A stretch of 22,572 nt of DNA from an uncultured Eubacteriales bacterium (GCA_900319835.1 ONPY01000070.1:1-22572), one strand, 5' to 3'; shown: positions 14,680 to 22,347, counted from the stretch's first letter. The notes: generated by a model from the sequence alone, not told the origin. Translations and numbers: made by a program.

Positions 14680-15510
14680 TCACTCCGTAAAATGAATGTG
14701 ATTGTTGATATGCTCGCTGCAGAAGCAGTGATACCCCTGGCAGCGGGAGCAGTAGCGGAACTCGAGATCCGGGTAGTCCACGTCCGTTTTCCCGCAGACC
14801 GCGCATTTGTGCGTGTACAGCTTGTGCTGCTGTTCCCGGCGGATCCGGGCCGATTCCCGCTTGAAGTTGATGGTGGACCTGCTCTGCTTTCTCGGCAGCA
14901 GGCGCTTGAGATCGCTGCCGCAGAAGATCAGCACGTTCAGCATGGCCACCACCGGCACCAGGTTCTGGGGGAAGCGCGTGGTGACGATCTGATAGAGGAA
15001 GAAGGCCGCGTCGATCAAGCCGAGATACTTGACCTTGATGGGTATGATGAACATGAAGAGCATCTGCATGTCCGGAAACAGGATGGCAAAGGCGAAGAAC
15101 ATGGACAGATACAGATAGGCAGAATCCAGATACACGGGGCGCCCGGTCACAAAGTAGACCAAAAAGGCGCAGAGCACCGAGAGAACGGCGCCCGAGAAAA
15201 AGAACACGGTAAAGGGTCCCGTACCCCACTGCTGCTCCAGCACGGAGCCGATCCAGTAATAGCAGTAGAACACCAGCAGCGCCAGAAAGCCCATGCTGGG
15301 CGGGATAAACAGAAAGCTCACCAGCCGCCAGATCTGACCGTGCAGGATCAGGGCGGGGTCGAACACCATATAGTTGAGAAACACCCCGTTGACCAGGCCC
15401 ATCAGCCAGAACACCACATTGGCGATCGTCAGATAGCGCATCAGGTTGGGGATGCCGAAGCCCGGATGCCGGTAGCAGAATTCCTCAATTTTTCTTCTGG
15501 GATCAAACAT
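14680..15510 (-). CDS. Rhomboid/derlin-like membrane protein with C-terminal zinc ribbon, apparent pseudoprotease
   Basis: A 276-residue protein with about six membrane helices (roughly 25-195). The rhomboid-fold hallmark HGQIWRLVSFLFIPP (58-71) is present, followed by VLEQQWGTGPFTVFFFSGA, typical of the rhomboid/derlin superfamily. Where active proteases have GxSG in the next helix, this protein has YLDSAYLYLSMFFAFA, so the catalytic serine motif is missing. The cytoplasmic tail is basic (LKRLLPRKQSRSTINFKR) and ends in a zinc-binding module: CAVCG (236-240), then CSRCQGYHCFCSEH (254-267). It is the first gene of a two-gene unit with the anchored hydrolase. ACAGGAG precedes the start. Related clostridial proteins are usually annotated as rhomboid proteases, but function here is unknown. 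Confidence 0.75.
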   Translation of the reverse strand: MFDPRRKIEEFCYRHPGFGIPNLMRYLTIANVVFWLMGLVNGVFLNYMVFDPALILHGQIWRLVSFLFIPPSMGFLALLVFYCYYWIGSVLEQQWGTGPFTVFFFSGAVLSVLCAFLVYFVTGRPVYLDSAYLYLSMFFAFAILFPDMQMLFMFIIPIKVKYLGLIDAAFFLYQIVTTRFPQNLVPVVAMLNVLIFCGSDLKRLLPRKQSRSTINFKRESARIRREQQHKLYTHKCAVCGKTDVDYPDLEFRYCSRCQGYHCFCSEHINNHIHFTE

Positions 15511-15544
15511 GACAATTCTCCTGTCCGCTCATTGGATTGCTAAC

Positions 15545-15573
15545 AATATACCCTTTTGAAAAAAAGATGTCTA
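15545..15573 (-). promoter_or_regulatory. Promoter for the rhomboid-like/hydrolase pair
   Basis: On the minus strand, TAGACA (15568-15573) and TATATT (15545-15550) are 17 bases apart, 34 bases before the start codon. Confidence 0.68.
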
Positions 15574-15602
15574 TAAAATTTTGTAAATTTGCAAAACGGG
15601 TC

Positions 15603-15631
15603 TTTCAAAAAAAAGCGGAGTATGGTAATAT
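15603..15631 (+). promoter_or_regulatory. Promoter for rlmB and the downstream large gene
   Basis: TTTCAA (15603-15608) and TAATAT (15626-15631) are 17 bases apart. It is divergent from the promoter at 15545-15573. A start point near 15638 would leave almost no leader for ATG 15647, which favours the TTG start at 15665. Confidence 0.6.
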
Positions 15632-15664
15632 GTAAACTAAATAATTATGGAGAGGTTTGCAAAA

Positions 15665-16435
15665 TTGGAAAAAGAACGGGAAAATCTCCACGAGGAGCTT
15701 CAAAACGAGCAGATTGAGGGCCGCAATGCGGTCATTGAGGCGCTGCGGGCCGGCCGCCCCATCGACAAGATCTTCATCGCCCGGGGCGATGTGGACAAGA
15801 CGCTGGGGCATATCGCCTCCAAGGCCCGGGACAAGGGCATTGTGGTAGTGGAGGCCGACCGGCGCAAGCTGGATTTCATGAGCCGCACCAAGGCCCATCA
15901 GGGCGTCATCGCCCTGGCCGCCGTGCGGGAGTACAGCTCGATCGCCGACATTCTCGCCCTGGCCGCCGAGCGCGGAGAGCCGCCCTTTGTGATCGTCTGC
16001 GACGAGATCAGCGATCCGCACAACCTGGGGGCCATCATCCGCACCGCCGAGTGTGTGGGCGCCCACGGCGTCATCATCCCCAAGCGGCGCAGCGCGGGGC
16101 TGACCGCCATTGTGGACAAGGCCAGCGCGGGCGCGGTGGAGCACATGGCCATTGCCCGGGTCTCCAATCTGTCCGCCGCCATCGGTGAGCTGAAGGAAGC
16201 CGGACTTTGGGTCTACGGCACCGCCGCCGACGGGGCAAACGGCCTGTGGGAGACGGACCTCACCGGTCCCATCGCCCTGGTCATCGGCTCCGAGGGGGAC
16301 GGTATGGGCAGGCTGGTCAAGGCCAACTGCGACTTTGTCCTCTCCCTCCCCATGCGGGGGCAGCTCAACTCCCTCAATGCCTCCGTTGCCGCCGCCGTCA
16401 CCATGTATGAGGTTCTCCGTCAGAGAAGCCGTTAA
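15665..16435 (+). CDS. rlmB: 23S rRNA 2'-O-methyltransferase RlmB (TrmH/SpoU family)
   Basis: A 256-residue SPOUT methyltransferase expected to methylate the 2'-hydroxyl of a 23S rRNA guanosine. It has a small N-terminal substrate-binding domain (EGRNAVIEALRAG), then the knotted catalytic domain. The three SpoU motifs are complete: DEISDPHNLGAIIRTA (113-128, with Asn120 and catalytic Arg126), VIGSEGDGM (207-214) and LNSLNASVAAAV (234-245). TTG 15665 is chosen as start because GGAGAGG (15649-15655) lies 9 bases upstream. ATG 15647 would add six residues and has no ribosome site. Exact rRNA target is inferred from family. The next gene follows after 35 bases without a terminator. Confidence 0.92.
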   Translation: MEKERENLHEELQNEQIEGRNAVIEALRAGRPIDKIFIARGDVDKTLGHIASKARDKGIVVVEADRRKLDFMSRTKAHQGVIALAAVREYSSIADILALAAERGEPPFVIVCDEISDPHNLGAIIRTAECVGAHGVIIPKRRSAGLTAIVDKASAGAVEHMAIARVSNLSAAIGELKEAGLWVYGTAADGANGLWETDLTGPIALVIGSEGDGMGRLVKANCDFVLSLPMRGQLNSLNASVAAAVTMYEVLRQRSR

Positions 16436-16470
16436 GCGTCAACACCTTTTGGGAAAAGGCAGGGATCACC

Positions 16471-19400
16471 ATGGACGATTATACCTGGGAACGCGATACG
16501 GACAGCACCCCTTCCGATCTGTCTGTTGACGATATTCTCGCTGAATTTCATTTTGATCTGCCGGCAGAGCCGAAGACGGCTGCGCCGGAGGCTTCCGCGC
16601 CCAGTTTTCAAGACGCGCCGATCGCCGCGCCTGTCCTGCGGGAGGCGGAGGATTCCGCCCCCGTCTTTGATGGCGTGCCCCTTTCCGCATCCGCTCCCGC
16701 GGCTGAAGAGGATCCCGCCGCCTGGGCCGACTCTCTCGTCCAGACCGAGGACCGGGTCTGGGAGGAGCCTGTCCCGGAGAAGGACGTGGAGGATTATTTG
16801 AACCCCGAGGAGGACACCTACGAGGATGACGAGCCTCTCGATGAGGAGGCCTTCACCTACACCCGCCGGCAGCGGGCCTCCGCGCCGGCCAAGAGAGGCC
16901 TGTTCTCCTTCCTCAGCGGCAGGAAAGCCGCCCGCGAGCCAGACTATGACGAGCCAGACAAATCCGAGCAGGGAGAGGCCGCGCTGCCCGAGACACCGGA
17001 AGAGGACATAGCGCCCGCCGGCAGGACCGCCAACGAGCGGCCCTATCGCCAGGAGAGCCACAGCGGCTCCCTCGGCCGGATGGAGCAGGAGGCCCGGGAC
17101 GCCATCGCGCAGCTGCGCTCGGAGTTGGGCGGCCCCGCCCGCCGGGAGCGCGGCATCGGCCACAGCGTCGATCTGGACACGCTGCTGGGCATCGACCCGG
17201 AGGACGAGCGTCCCGAGCGCCCCGCCCCTGAGGGCGAGGCTGGGCTTGCCCAGGCCGTTGAGAGCGGCTATGACGAGGGTCTGGATTACGATTACGACTA
17301 CGATGAGGCGGAGAGTGCCGCCCCCGACGCCGATCCCACCCAATACGGCGAGGAGGACGAGGTCTATCGCCCCTCCGCGCGCCGGGAAGAGGAGATCGAC
17401 AGCCGCTTCAATCTCAGCGGCAGAAAGCAGCGCGAGCAGATGACCTACGGCGGCAGCGCCGTGGATCTGAGCGCCGACGAGGACTATGTCCCCACAACGC
17501 CCACCGGCTACAATCCCAGCCAGTGGACCCCGGATTACGATGATCCGCTGGCCGAGCGCAGCGAGGAGATCGAGGAGCCGCGCAAAAAGCACCGCTTCCT
17601 TTTCGGCCGCTCCCGGCAGGAGGCCGTCCGGCGCGAGCGCGTCCGGGATGAGGAGGCGGCCGCGGCTGCCCAAGCGCCTTACGAAGAGGAGACTGCAAAG
17701 CCCGTTGTCACCTATACCGCCTTTGACGACGAGGACGCCCAGCCCGCCGCCTACGCCCCCCAGGAGGACTACGACGACGAGGATGCGGACTTCCCGCTGG
17801 AGGGGGATGAGGACGATGATCCGGGCCGCGGCTCCCGCTACCGGGATTCCGAGCTCTATGTCCCCCCCACCTTCCGGGAATACCTGCTGAGTCTGCTGGC
17901 CTCCTTCTGGCTGCGCCTGCGCGGCACCGCCCGCGGCTCCACCGCGGAGACCATGGCCGACAACGAAGAGGACCTGGGCCCCGAGCTCAGCCCCGCCGAG
18001 GCCTCCAAGTACTACGGCTCTCTGCTGCGGAACATGAAGCTCAGGCTCCGCATCGCGAGTGTGCTGCTGGCCATTCTCTGCTACGTCTCGCTGGAGGCGC
18101 CGGTGCCGGGCATGCTCAAGACCCTGCCCGTGATGGCCATATTCTGCTTCGGCCTGCAGGCGGCGATCCTGCTGCTGGCGCTGGACGTGGTGACCACCGG
18201 CATCCTGAACGTCTTCCGGCTCCGCATCGGGGCCGATACCCTGGCGGTGTTCGCCTGTCTCTTCACGGGGCTTGACGCGCTTAACGTGGCGCTCAACGAC
18301 GCCGCCGCCCTGCACATGCCGCTCTGCGCCATTTCCTCCGCCTCCATGGTGGGCCTGCTGCTGGCGGCAACTCTCAGCGCCAAGGGCCTGCGCAAGGCCA
18401 TCCGCGTACCCGCCATCGGCAAGCACTTCTACGCCGTCACCGCGGAGGAGAAGCTGGCCCCCGGCGAGATCACCCTGCTCAAATCCCTGCGCTCGGCCAA
18501 GGGCTTTGTCCACCGGGCCGAGGAGGCCGGGCCGGACGAGACGCTGTACAACAAGATCTCCCTGCCGCTGCTGGGTCTGGCGTTCTTGCTCACGATCGTC
18601 GTGATGATCGCCAAGAAGAGCTACGCAGAGTTCCTCTACATACTCTCCGCCCTGCTGGTGCTGACGGTGCCCTTCGGCGCCATGCTCTCCTTCGCGCTGC
18701 CCTTCTCCCTGGGCTCCAACCGCATCTTCCGCTTCGGTGCCGCCATCGCCGGCTGGTCCGGCCTCTGCGACATCGGGGCCAGCAAGAACCTGACCGTCAC
18801 CGACCGGGATCTCTTCCCGGAAAACGCCATCACCATCGACTCCGTCCGCATCTTTGCCGATGAGGACGCCCAGAAGGTCATCTCCTACGCCGGCACCATC
18901 ATGAGCGCCTCCGGCTGCTGCTCGGCGGCCTGCTTCGTGGAGCTGATGAAGGAGACCAATTCCCCCATGCGCACGGTGGACGGCTTTGAGTTTCTCCCGG
19001 GCGGCGGCATGAAGGGCGTCATCGACGGACATGTGGTGCTCTGCGGCTCGACGGATCTGATGCGGCTGATGAACGTGCGCATCCCCTTCCGGCTCACGGA
19101 CAAGACCACAGTGCTGCTGGCCATCGACGGCATCCTCTACGGTATCTTCTCCCTCAAGTACGAGGGGCTGCCCACCATCCGCCGCGCGCTGGTGGATCTG
19201 ATGCGCACCTCAAGGCCCCCGGTGTTCGCCGTGCGGGACTTCAACATCAACCCCGAGATGCTGCACAATACCTTTGACCTGGCCACCGACGGCTACGATT
19301 TCCCGCCCTTTGCCGACCGCTTCAAGCTCTCCGAGCCCGCGGCGGACGCGCGCAACGAGCGCATCACCGCCATTCTCTGCAACGAGGGTCTGCCCCCGCT

Positions 19401-19611
19401 GACGGGTGTGGCCGACGTGGGACGCAGCATGTATCTGGCCACGCGCGTCAACGTCTGGATCAACCTGCTGGCCGCCGTGCTCGGCGTGCTGATGGTCTTT
19501 GTCAGGCTGGTGGGCGCCGGAACCTGCCCGCTGTCCACGCTGTTTTTCTACATGCTGTTCTGGACGATTCCGGTGCTGGCCGTCAGCGCCTTCGTGGCGG
19601 CGAAGCGCTGA
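16471..19611 (+). CDS. Large acidic membrane protein, probable inactive P-type (P1B-like) ATPase homologue
   Basis: A 1046-residue protein in two parts. Residues 1 to about 510 are Asp/Glu/Tyr/Pro-rich, low-complexity and probably disordered (e.g. DYDYDYDEAES), with short motifs such as SVDDILAEF and HSVDLDTLLGI. Residues about 527-1046 have eight membrane helices in a 4+2+2 pattern (near 527-545, 551-578, 588-608, 616-638, 696-714, 721-745, 995-1013, 1021-1040), the topology of P1B metal ATPases. Between helices 6 and 7 the sequence tracks the P and N domains, but signatures are altered. VPF (733-735) replaces CPC, SKNLTVT (771-777) replaces DKTGTLT, and LCNEGLPPL replaces the GDGxNDxP region before ADVG (981-984). 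The A-domain TGE is absent. A transport ATPase function is therefore unlikely; a structural or regulatory role is inferred. It is cotranscribed with rlmB. Confidence 0.7.
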   Translation: MDDYTWERDTDSTPSDLSVDDILAEFHFDLPAEPKTAAPEASAPSFQDAPIAAPVLREAEDSAPVFDGVPLSASAPAAEEDPAAWADSLVQTEDRVWEEPVPEKDVEDYLNPEEDTYEDDEPLDEEAFTYTRRQRASAPAKRGLFSFLSGRKAAREPDYDEPDKSEQGEAALPETPEEDIAPAGRTANERPYRQESHSGSLGRMEQEARDAIAQLRSELGGPARRERGIGHSVDLDTLLGIDPEDERPERPAPEGEAGLAQAVESGYDEGLDYDYDYDEAESAAPDADPTQYGEEDEVYRPSARREEEIDSRFNLSGRKQREQMTYGGSAVDLSADEDYVPTTPTGYNPSQWTPDYDDPLAERSEEIEEPRKKHRFLFGRSRQEAVRRERVRDEEAAAAAQAPYEEETAKPVVTYTAFDDEDAQPAAYAPQEDYDDEDADFPLEGDEDDDPGRGSRYRDSELYVPPTFREYLLSLLASFWLRLRGTARGSTAETMADNEEDLGPELSPAEASKYYGSLLRNMKLRLRIASVLLAILCYVSLEAPVPGMLKTLPVMAIFCFGLQAAILLLALDVVTTGILNVFRLRIGADTLAVFACLFTGLDALNVALNDAAALHMPLCAISSASMVGLLLAATLSAKGLRKAIRVPAIGKHFYAVTAEEKLAPGEITLLKSLRSAKGFVHRAEEAGPDETLYNKISLPLLGLAFLLTIVVMIAKKSYAEFLYILSALLVLTVPFGAMLSFALPFSLGSNRIFRFGAAIAGWSGLCDIGASKNLTVTDRDLFPENAITIDSVRIFADEDAQKVISYAGTIMSASGCCSAACFVELMKETNSPMRTVDGFEFLPGGGMKGVIDGHVVLCGSTDLMRLMNVRIPFRLTDKTTVLLAIDGILYGIFSLKYEGLPTIRRALVDLMRTSRPPVFAVRDFNINPEMLHNTFDLATDGYDFPPFADRFKLSEPAADARNERITAILCNEGLPPLTGVADVGRSMYLATRVNVWINLLAAVLGVLMVFVRLVGAGTCPLSTLFFYMLFWTIPVLAVSAFVAAKR

Positions 19612-19656
19612 ATATAAGCAACGCGGCGGCCCTCTTCCCTCCGCCGCTGTCCCTCC

Positions 19657-19684
19657 CGGAAGCCCGGCTCACGCCGGGCTTCCG
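19657..19684 (+). terminator. Hairpin downstream of the large acidic protein gene
   Basis: A perfect 12-bp GC-rich stem (19657-19668 with 19673-19684) with loop TCAC begins about 45 bases after the stop. No T-run follows, so it is a weak terminator candidate. The same stem core and loop recur at 19834-19851. Confidence 0.5.
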
Positions 19685-19717
19685 CCGTACCAGGAAGACT
19701 TGCGTGGGAAAAGACTT

Positions 19718-19808
19718 GCCATCCTGAGCGCAGCGAAGGATCTCAAAAAGCAGAATAGCAGGAGTTTTCAGATCTTTCGACTCCGCTTCGCTCCGCTCAA
19801 GATGACAC
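19718..19808. repeat. Interspersed palindromic repeat unit
   Basis: A left part (19718-19744) built around ATCCTGAGCGCAGCGAAGGA and a right part (19771-19808) built around AGATCTTTCGACTCCGCTTC are imperfect inverse complements, with 26 bases between them. Together they form a large imperfect cruciform. This sequence type, CCTGAGCG...CGAAGGATCT, is known to me as a short interspersed repeat in many bacterial genomes. It carries no gene. Confidence 0.7.
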
Positions 19809-19821
19809 GACTTGGGATGGT

Positions 19822-22302
19822 CTAAAGACTTGTGCCCGGCTCACGCCGGGCTTTCGTTTCATTTTCCTGCATGGCCTCCCGCAGGTTGTTGGCCTTGCGG
19901 TCCAGCGTCTCGATCCGCTCCTGCTTCTTCCCCCAGGCGGTCACCTCCGGGTTGGCGTCGTCCCTGGCTGCCGCACTCCGCAGCAGTTCTTGGTCCTCCG
20001 GCATGCTCTCCCAGTACGCGCTGTCGTCGGTGGAGTAAGGCTGGCTTTCGGTGTCAGTATCTGCCCGTTTCTTTAGAGCATCTTCCAACGCCTTCTGCAT
20101 CGGAGTTTTCTGTTCATCCGGGATCTCGCTCACGCTCTTCTGCGTCGAATCCAGATCAGGAGCAACAGTCATCTCCACGCCCAATTCTTTCAAAGTTTTT
20201 CCTTGAATATTGACACCATCATCGTCATATGATATAGTACCAATAGAACCAAAAGGTGGCTGGCCTGACGGGAATTGTACCCTGAGGTGCATCAGCCAAT
20301 TGTTGGTTCTATTTTTATTGGGATCTAGATACAGCAGTTCAGAGTTCCTGATAAGATTCTGAATGTTTGTTATGCTCCGATCGTACGCGCTTGTCACAAG
20401 TGAGAACTCAGCTTCTGTGCCGCCGCCTGGTGTAGGCGTCAGCTGAAGAGCCGCCAGCACTGTGTCATTATTCGTTGCCCGCAAATCGCCAAGGAGAACA
20501 ATACTGTCAGGTTGTGTACGGGACTTCATAATAAGCACGGGGGTTTCAAGCAGCTGTGGAACTTGCTTTATAACATCGATACTCATGTTGGGATGATCCT
20601 CCAGGATCGTCCCAATTTTGTATTTGCGCATGTAGATGTTATCCGCTCTCGCTCCTATGCTGGTCAATGCATCCGAAGTTGTTCCGATATGAAAATAACC
20701 GTGTGAAGTTGCCCGCTGCTCTGGTTTTGTTTCATCGTACCATTTCTGAGCAGCATCGGCAAACCCCTCATCTATGTTGTAACTTCTCCCTTGCCTATTG
20801 TCCGCAAACACCACATCCTCGTCGCCCAGATTGGGCGGCGTTTTTTTGCGCTTCTCGCTGTCCATCTGGCTGCGGGACCAGATGATCCCGCTGCCGGAGT
20901 TGGTGTTGACAACCGGCGCGGGGGATGATACATTACTGTTAGACGGTACATTAGTCGCGGAATCACGTCCCGTTTGGGAAGTCTCCGTTTTGAACGACTG
21001 TGTGCCGTCTTTGTTTATAGTCAGGACCTCATCTTCCGCCGTCCCTTCGTGGGCGGCGTTGTTTGTTTCCTTGCTCTCGGCGTTCGCGCTCCCCAGCTTG
21101 AGGCCCTGCATGGCGGTGTTGATCTCCCGCTGGTTGTAGCCCATGGCGGCAAGTGTTCCGCGCAGCTCCCTGTCCTCCGGCATGCTCTCCCAGTACGCGC
21201 TGTCGTCGGAGGAGTAGCTCTCGGTATCGGTGTCCGTGTCAGCGGAAGATCTGTTGCTCTTTTCGCGCTGTGGGATGTACTGTACATCTTTCCCCTTGAC
21301 AAGATCCAAAAGATCTTTTACGCTAATAATAGAGACCGAAGGGTGGTTGTCGGGTGCAGGTTTTTCCTGAGTGCTGGACGCTGCTGAACTGGAGGTCTCT
21401 TTTTCTATGCCCTCCAGCACCAGCACCTTGCCATCATAGATTGAGGCGAATGTGTCTCCCAGATGGAACCTGTTTTTATAATCCACTATTGTCCTCGGGA
21501 TATCCTGTCCGTCAACACTGTATTCTTTTACGGTGAGCTTAACCGGCTGCACGCCGTCGGTTGTCTGCACAGCTCCAAAGAATTTGTACACGCCGGTTGT
21601 GTGATCGTCTGGCGCATTGCGGCTCGCTTCTCCGTGCGTCAACACTGCGCTCTCTGCAATCTCACGGATATGCTTGGCCAGCTGGATGTTCTCTTGTCCG
21701 GCATTACTGAATGTGTGGGTGATGCTTGCCGGGATGATGAAAAGTGGCTCGTTGGTGTCGCGGTTCAGCGCCGGCTCACGATATAGGGCCTGCGCCTCTT
21801 CGCTACTCAGGAAAGCGTCCCGCTGTTCTTTGTAGCTCCCACTCGTCTCTTCCCGAATGTCCACAACAGGAATATCTTCTTTCGCTTCCAGCTCTTCACG
21901 GGTAGGGATGGTCTTATCTCGTAGCGCGTAGCTTTTGTCTCCTTCCTCTGCAAACACCGTGTTCTCGTCGCCCAGGTTGGGCGGCATTTTTTTGCGCTGC
22001 TCGCTGTCCTCCGGCATGCTCTCCCAGTATGCGCTGTCGTCGGAGGAGTAAGGCTGGCTCTCGGTATCCGCTTCTGCAAAATTGGTGTTGCTTTTTTCGG
22101 AAGATTCGAGTATACTATTACTAGGCTGAGGAGAATGCGGAGTATTAGCAATGACTTCTTCTGAAGTAAATTGCGCCGCAATAACTCGGTTCTTTTTTAT
22201 GCATGCGATATCAAGAGCTGAAAGCTTCCCGGGATCGTTTTCATATAGCATTTCGCCCAATGTTTTCCCCTGCGTTTTGATAAGTGTTCCACTTGTTTTC
22301 AT
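19822..22302 (-). CDS. Modular polyvalent-protein-like fragment (LPD3-like and MuF C-terminal-like domains)
   Basis: An 826-residue protein of modular build. Residues about 135-300 (from YALRDKTIPTREELE through ITHTFSNAGQ, KFFGAVQTTDGVQPVKLTVKEY) resemble LPD3-type domains of phage and integrative-element polyvalent proteins. Residues about 505-715 (HGYFHIGTTSDALTSIGA, PNMSIDVIKQVPQLLETPVL, ELLYLDPNK) resemble the MuF C-terminal domain. The modules are joined by repeated linkers: DDSAYWESMPED three times (88-99, 366-377, 759-770) and PPNLGDExxVFA twice. QGKTL occurs at residue 11 and again at 700, suggesting the N-terminus is the tail of a lost module. A helix LAAMGYNQREINTAMQGL (384-401) is UBA-like. 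There is no signal peptide, and the ribosome site is weak (AGAGTAGAGA). Lower G+C than neighbours suggests transfer. Domain names are from memory and need a profile search. Confidence 0.6.
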   Translation of the reverse strand: MKTSGTLIKTQGKTLGEMLYENDPGKLSALDIACIKKNRVIAAQFTSEEVIANTPHSPQPSNSILESSEKSNTNFAEADTESQPYSSDDSAYWESMPEDSEQRKKMPPNLGDENTVFAEEGDKSYALRDKTIPTREELEAKEDIPVVDIREETSGSYKEQRDAFLSSEEAQALYREPALNRDTNEPLFIIPASITHTFSNAGQENIQLAKHIREIAESAVLTHGEASRNAPDDHTTGVYKFFGAVQTTDGVQPVKLTVKEYSVDGQDIPRTIVDYKNRFHLGDTFASIYDGKVLVLEGIEKETSSSAASSTQEKPAPDNHPSVSIISVKDLLDLVKGKDVQYIPQREKSNRSSADTDTDTESYSSDDSAYWESMPEDRELRGTLAAMGYNQREINTAMQGLKLGSANAESKETNNAAHEGTAEDEVLTINKDGTQSFKTETSQTGRDSATNVPSNSNVSSPAPVVNTNSGSGIIWSRSQMDSEKRKKTPPNLGDEDVVFADNRQGRSYNIDEGFADAAQKWYDETKPEQRATSHGYFHIGTTSDALTSIGARADNIYMRKYKIGTILEDHPNMSIDVIKQVPQLLETPVLIMKSRTQPDSIVLLGDLRATNNDTVLAALQLTPTPGGGTEAEFSLVTSAYDRSITNIQNLIRNSELLYLDPNKNRTNNWLMHLRVQFPSGQPPFGSIGTISYDDDGVNIQGKTLKELGVEMTVAPDLDSTQKSVSEIPDEQKTPMQKALEDALKKRADTDTESQPYSTDDSAYWESMPEDQELLRSAAARDDANPEVTAWGKKQERIETLDRKANNLREAMQENETKARREPGTSL
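19834..19851. repeat. Second copy of the GCCCGGC hairpin, inside the 3' end of the modular protein gene
   Basis: GCCCGGC, TCAC, GCCGGGC repeats the core and loop of the hairpin at 19657-19684 and is followed by TTTCGTTT. It lies inside the last codons of the minus-strand modular gene, supplying that protein's final residues REPGTSL. AAGACTTG flanks recur at 19696, 19711 and 19825. Confidence 0.6.
19994..20056 (-). repeat. Linker direct repeat, copy 1 (YSxDDSAYWESMPED)
   Basis: The first 43 bases differ at a single position from copy 2, and most of the rest matches copy 3. It encodes the linker before the C-terminal segment of the modular protein. Confidence 0.85.
20804..20863 (-). repeat. 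Second linker repeat, copy 1 (KKxPPNLGDExxVFA)
   Basis: A 60-base block closely similar to 21950-22009, encoding the segment just before the MuF-C-like module. Confidence 0.85.
21173..21230 (-). repeat. Linker direct repeat, copy 2
   Basis: It shares its first 43-44 bases with copies 1 and 3 and then has a six-base deletion relative to them. It encodes the linker between the LPD3-like module and the UBA-like helix. Confidence 0.85.
21950..22009 (-). repeat. Second linker repeat, copy 2
   Basis: It matches 20804-20863 over 60 bases with a few substitutions. Here it directly adjoins linker copy 3, so this is the only place where both linkers are fused. Confidence 0.85.
22007..22070 (-). repeat. 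Linker direct repeat, copy 3
   Basis: Nearly identical to 19994-20056 over 63 bases, including the AAGGCTGGCT segment missing from copy 2. Confidence 0.85.
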
Positions 22303-22347
22303 TTATCTCTACTCTGTGCCGTGTGTAACGATTCTTAACATGACTCC

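Noticed and set aside
14678..15229. N-terminal extension of the TPR-hydrolase frame into the rhomboid-like gene
   Set aside because: It overlaps the rhomboid-like gene in another frame and lacks family features. The ATG at 14677 with GGAG upstream precedes a normal membrane anchor.
16432..19032. Very long open frame (866 codons) on the minus strand opposite the large acidic protein gene
   Set aside because: It is antisense to a gene with clear family features, is rich in Gly, His, Arg and Val as expected for the complement of GC-rich codons, and shows no domain motif or ribosome site.
19994..22070. Repeats considered as a CRISPR array
   Set aside because: Copies are hundreds of bases apart, lie in one reading frame as protein linkers, and have no uniform spacers or cas genes nearby.
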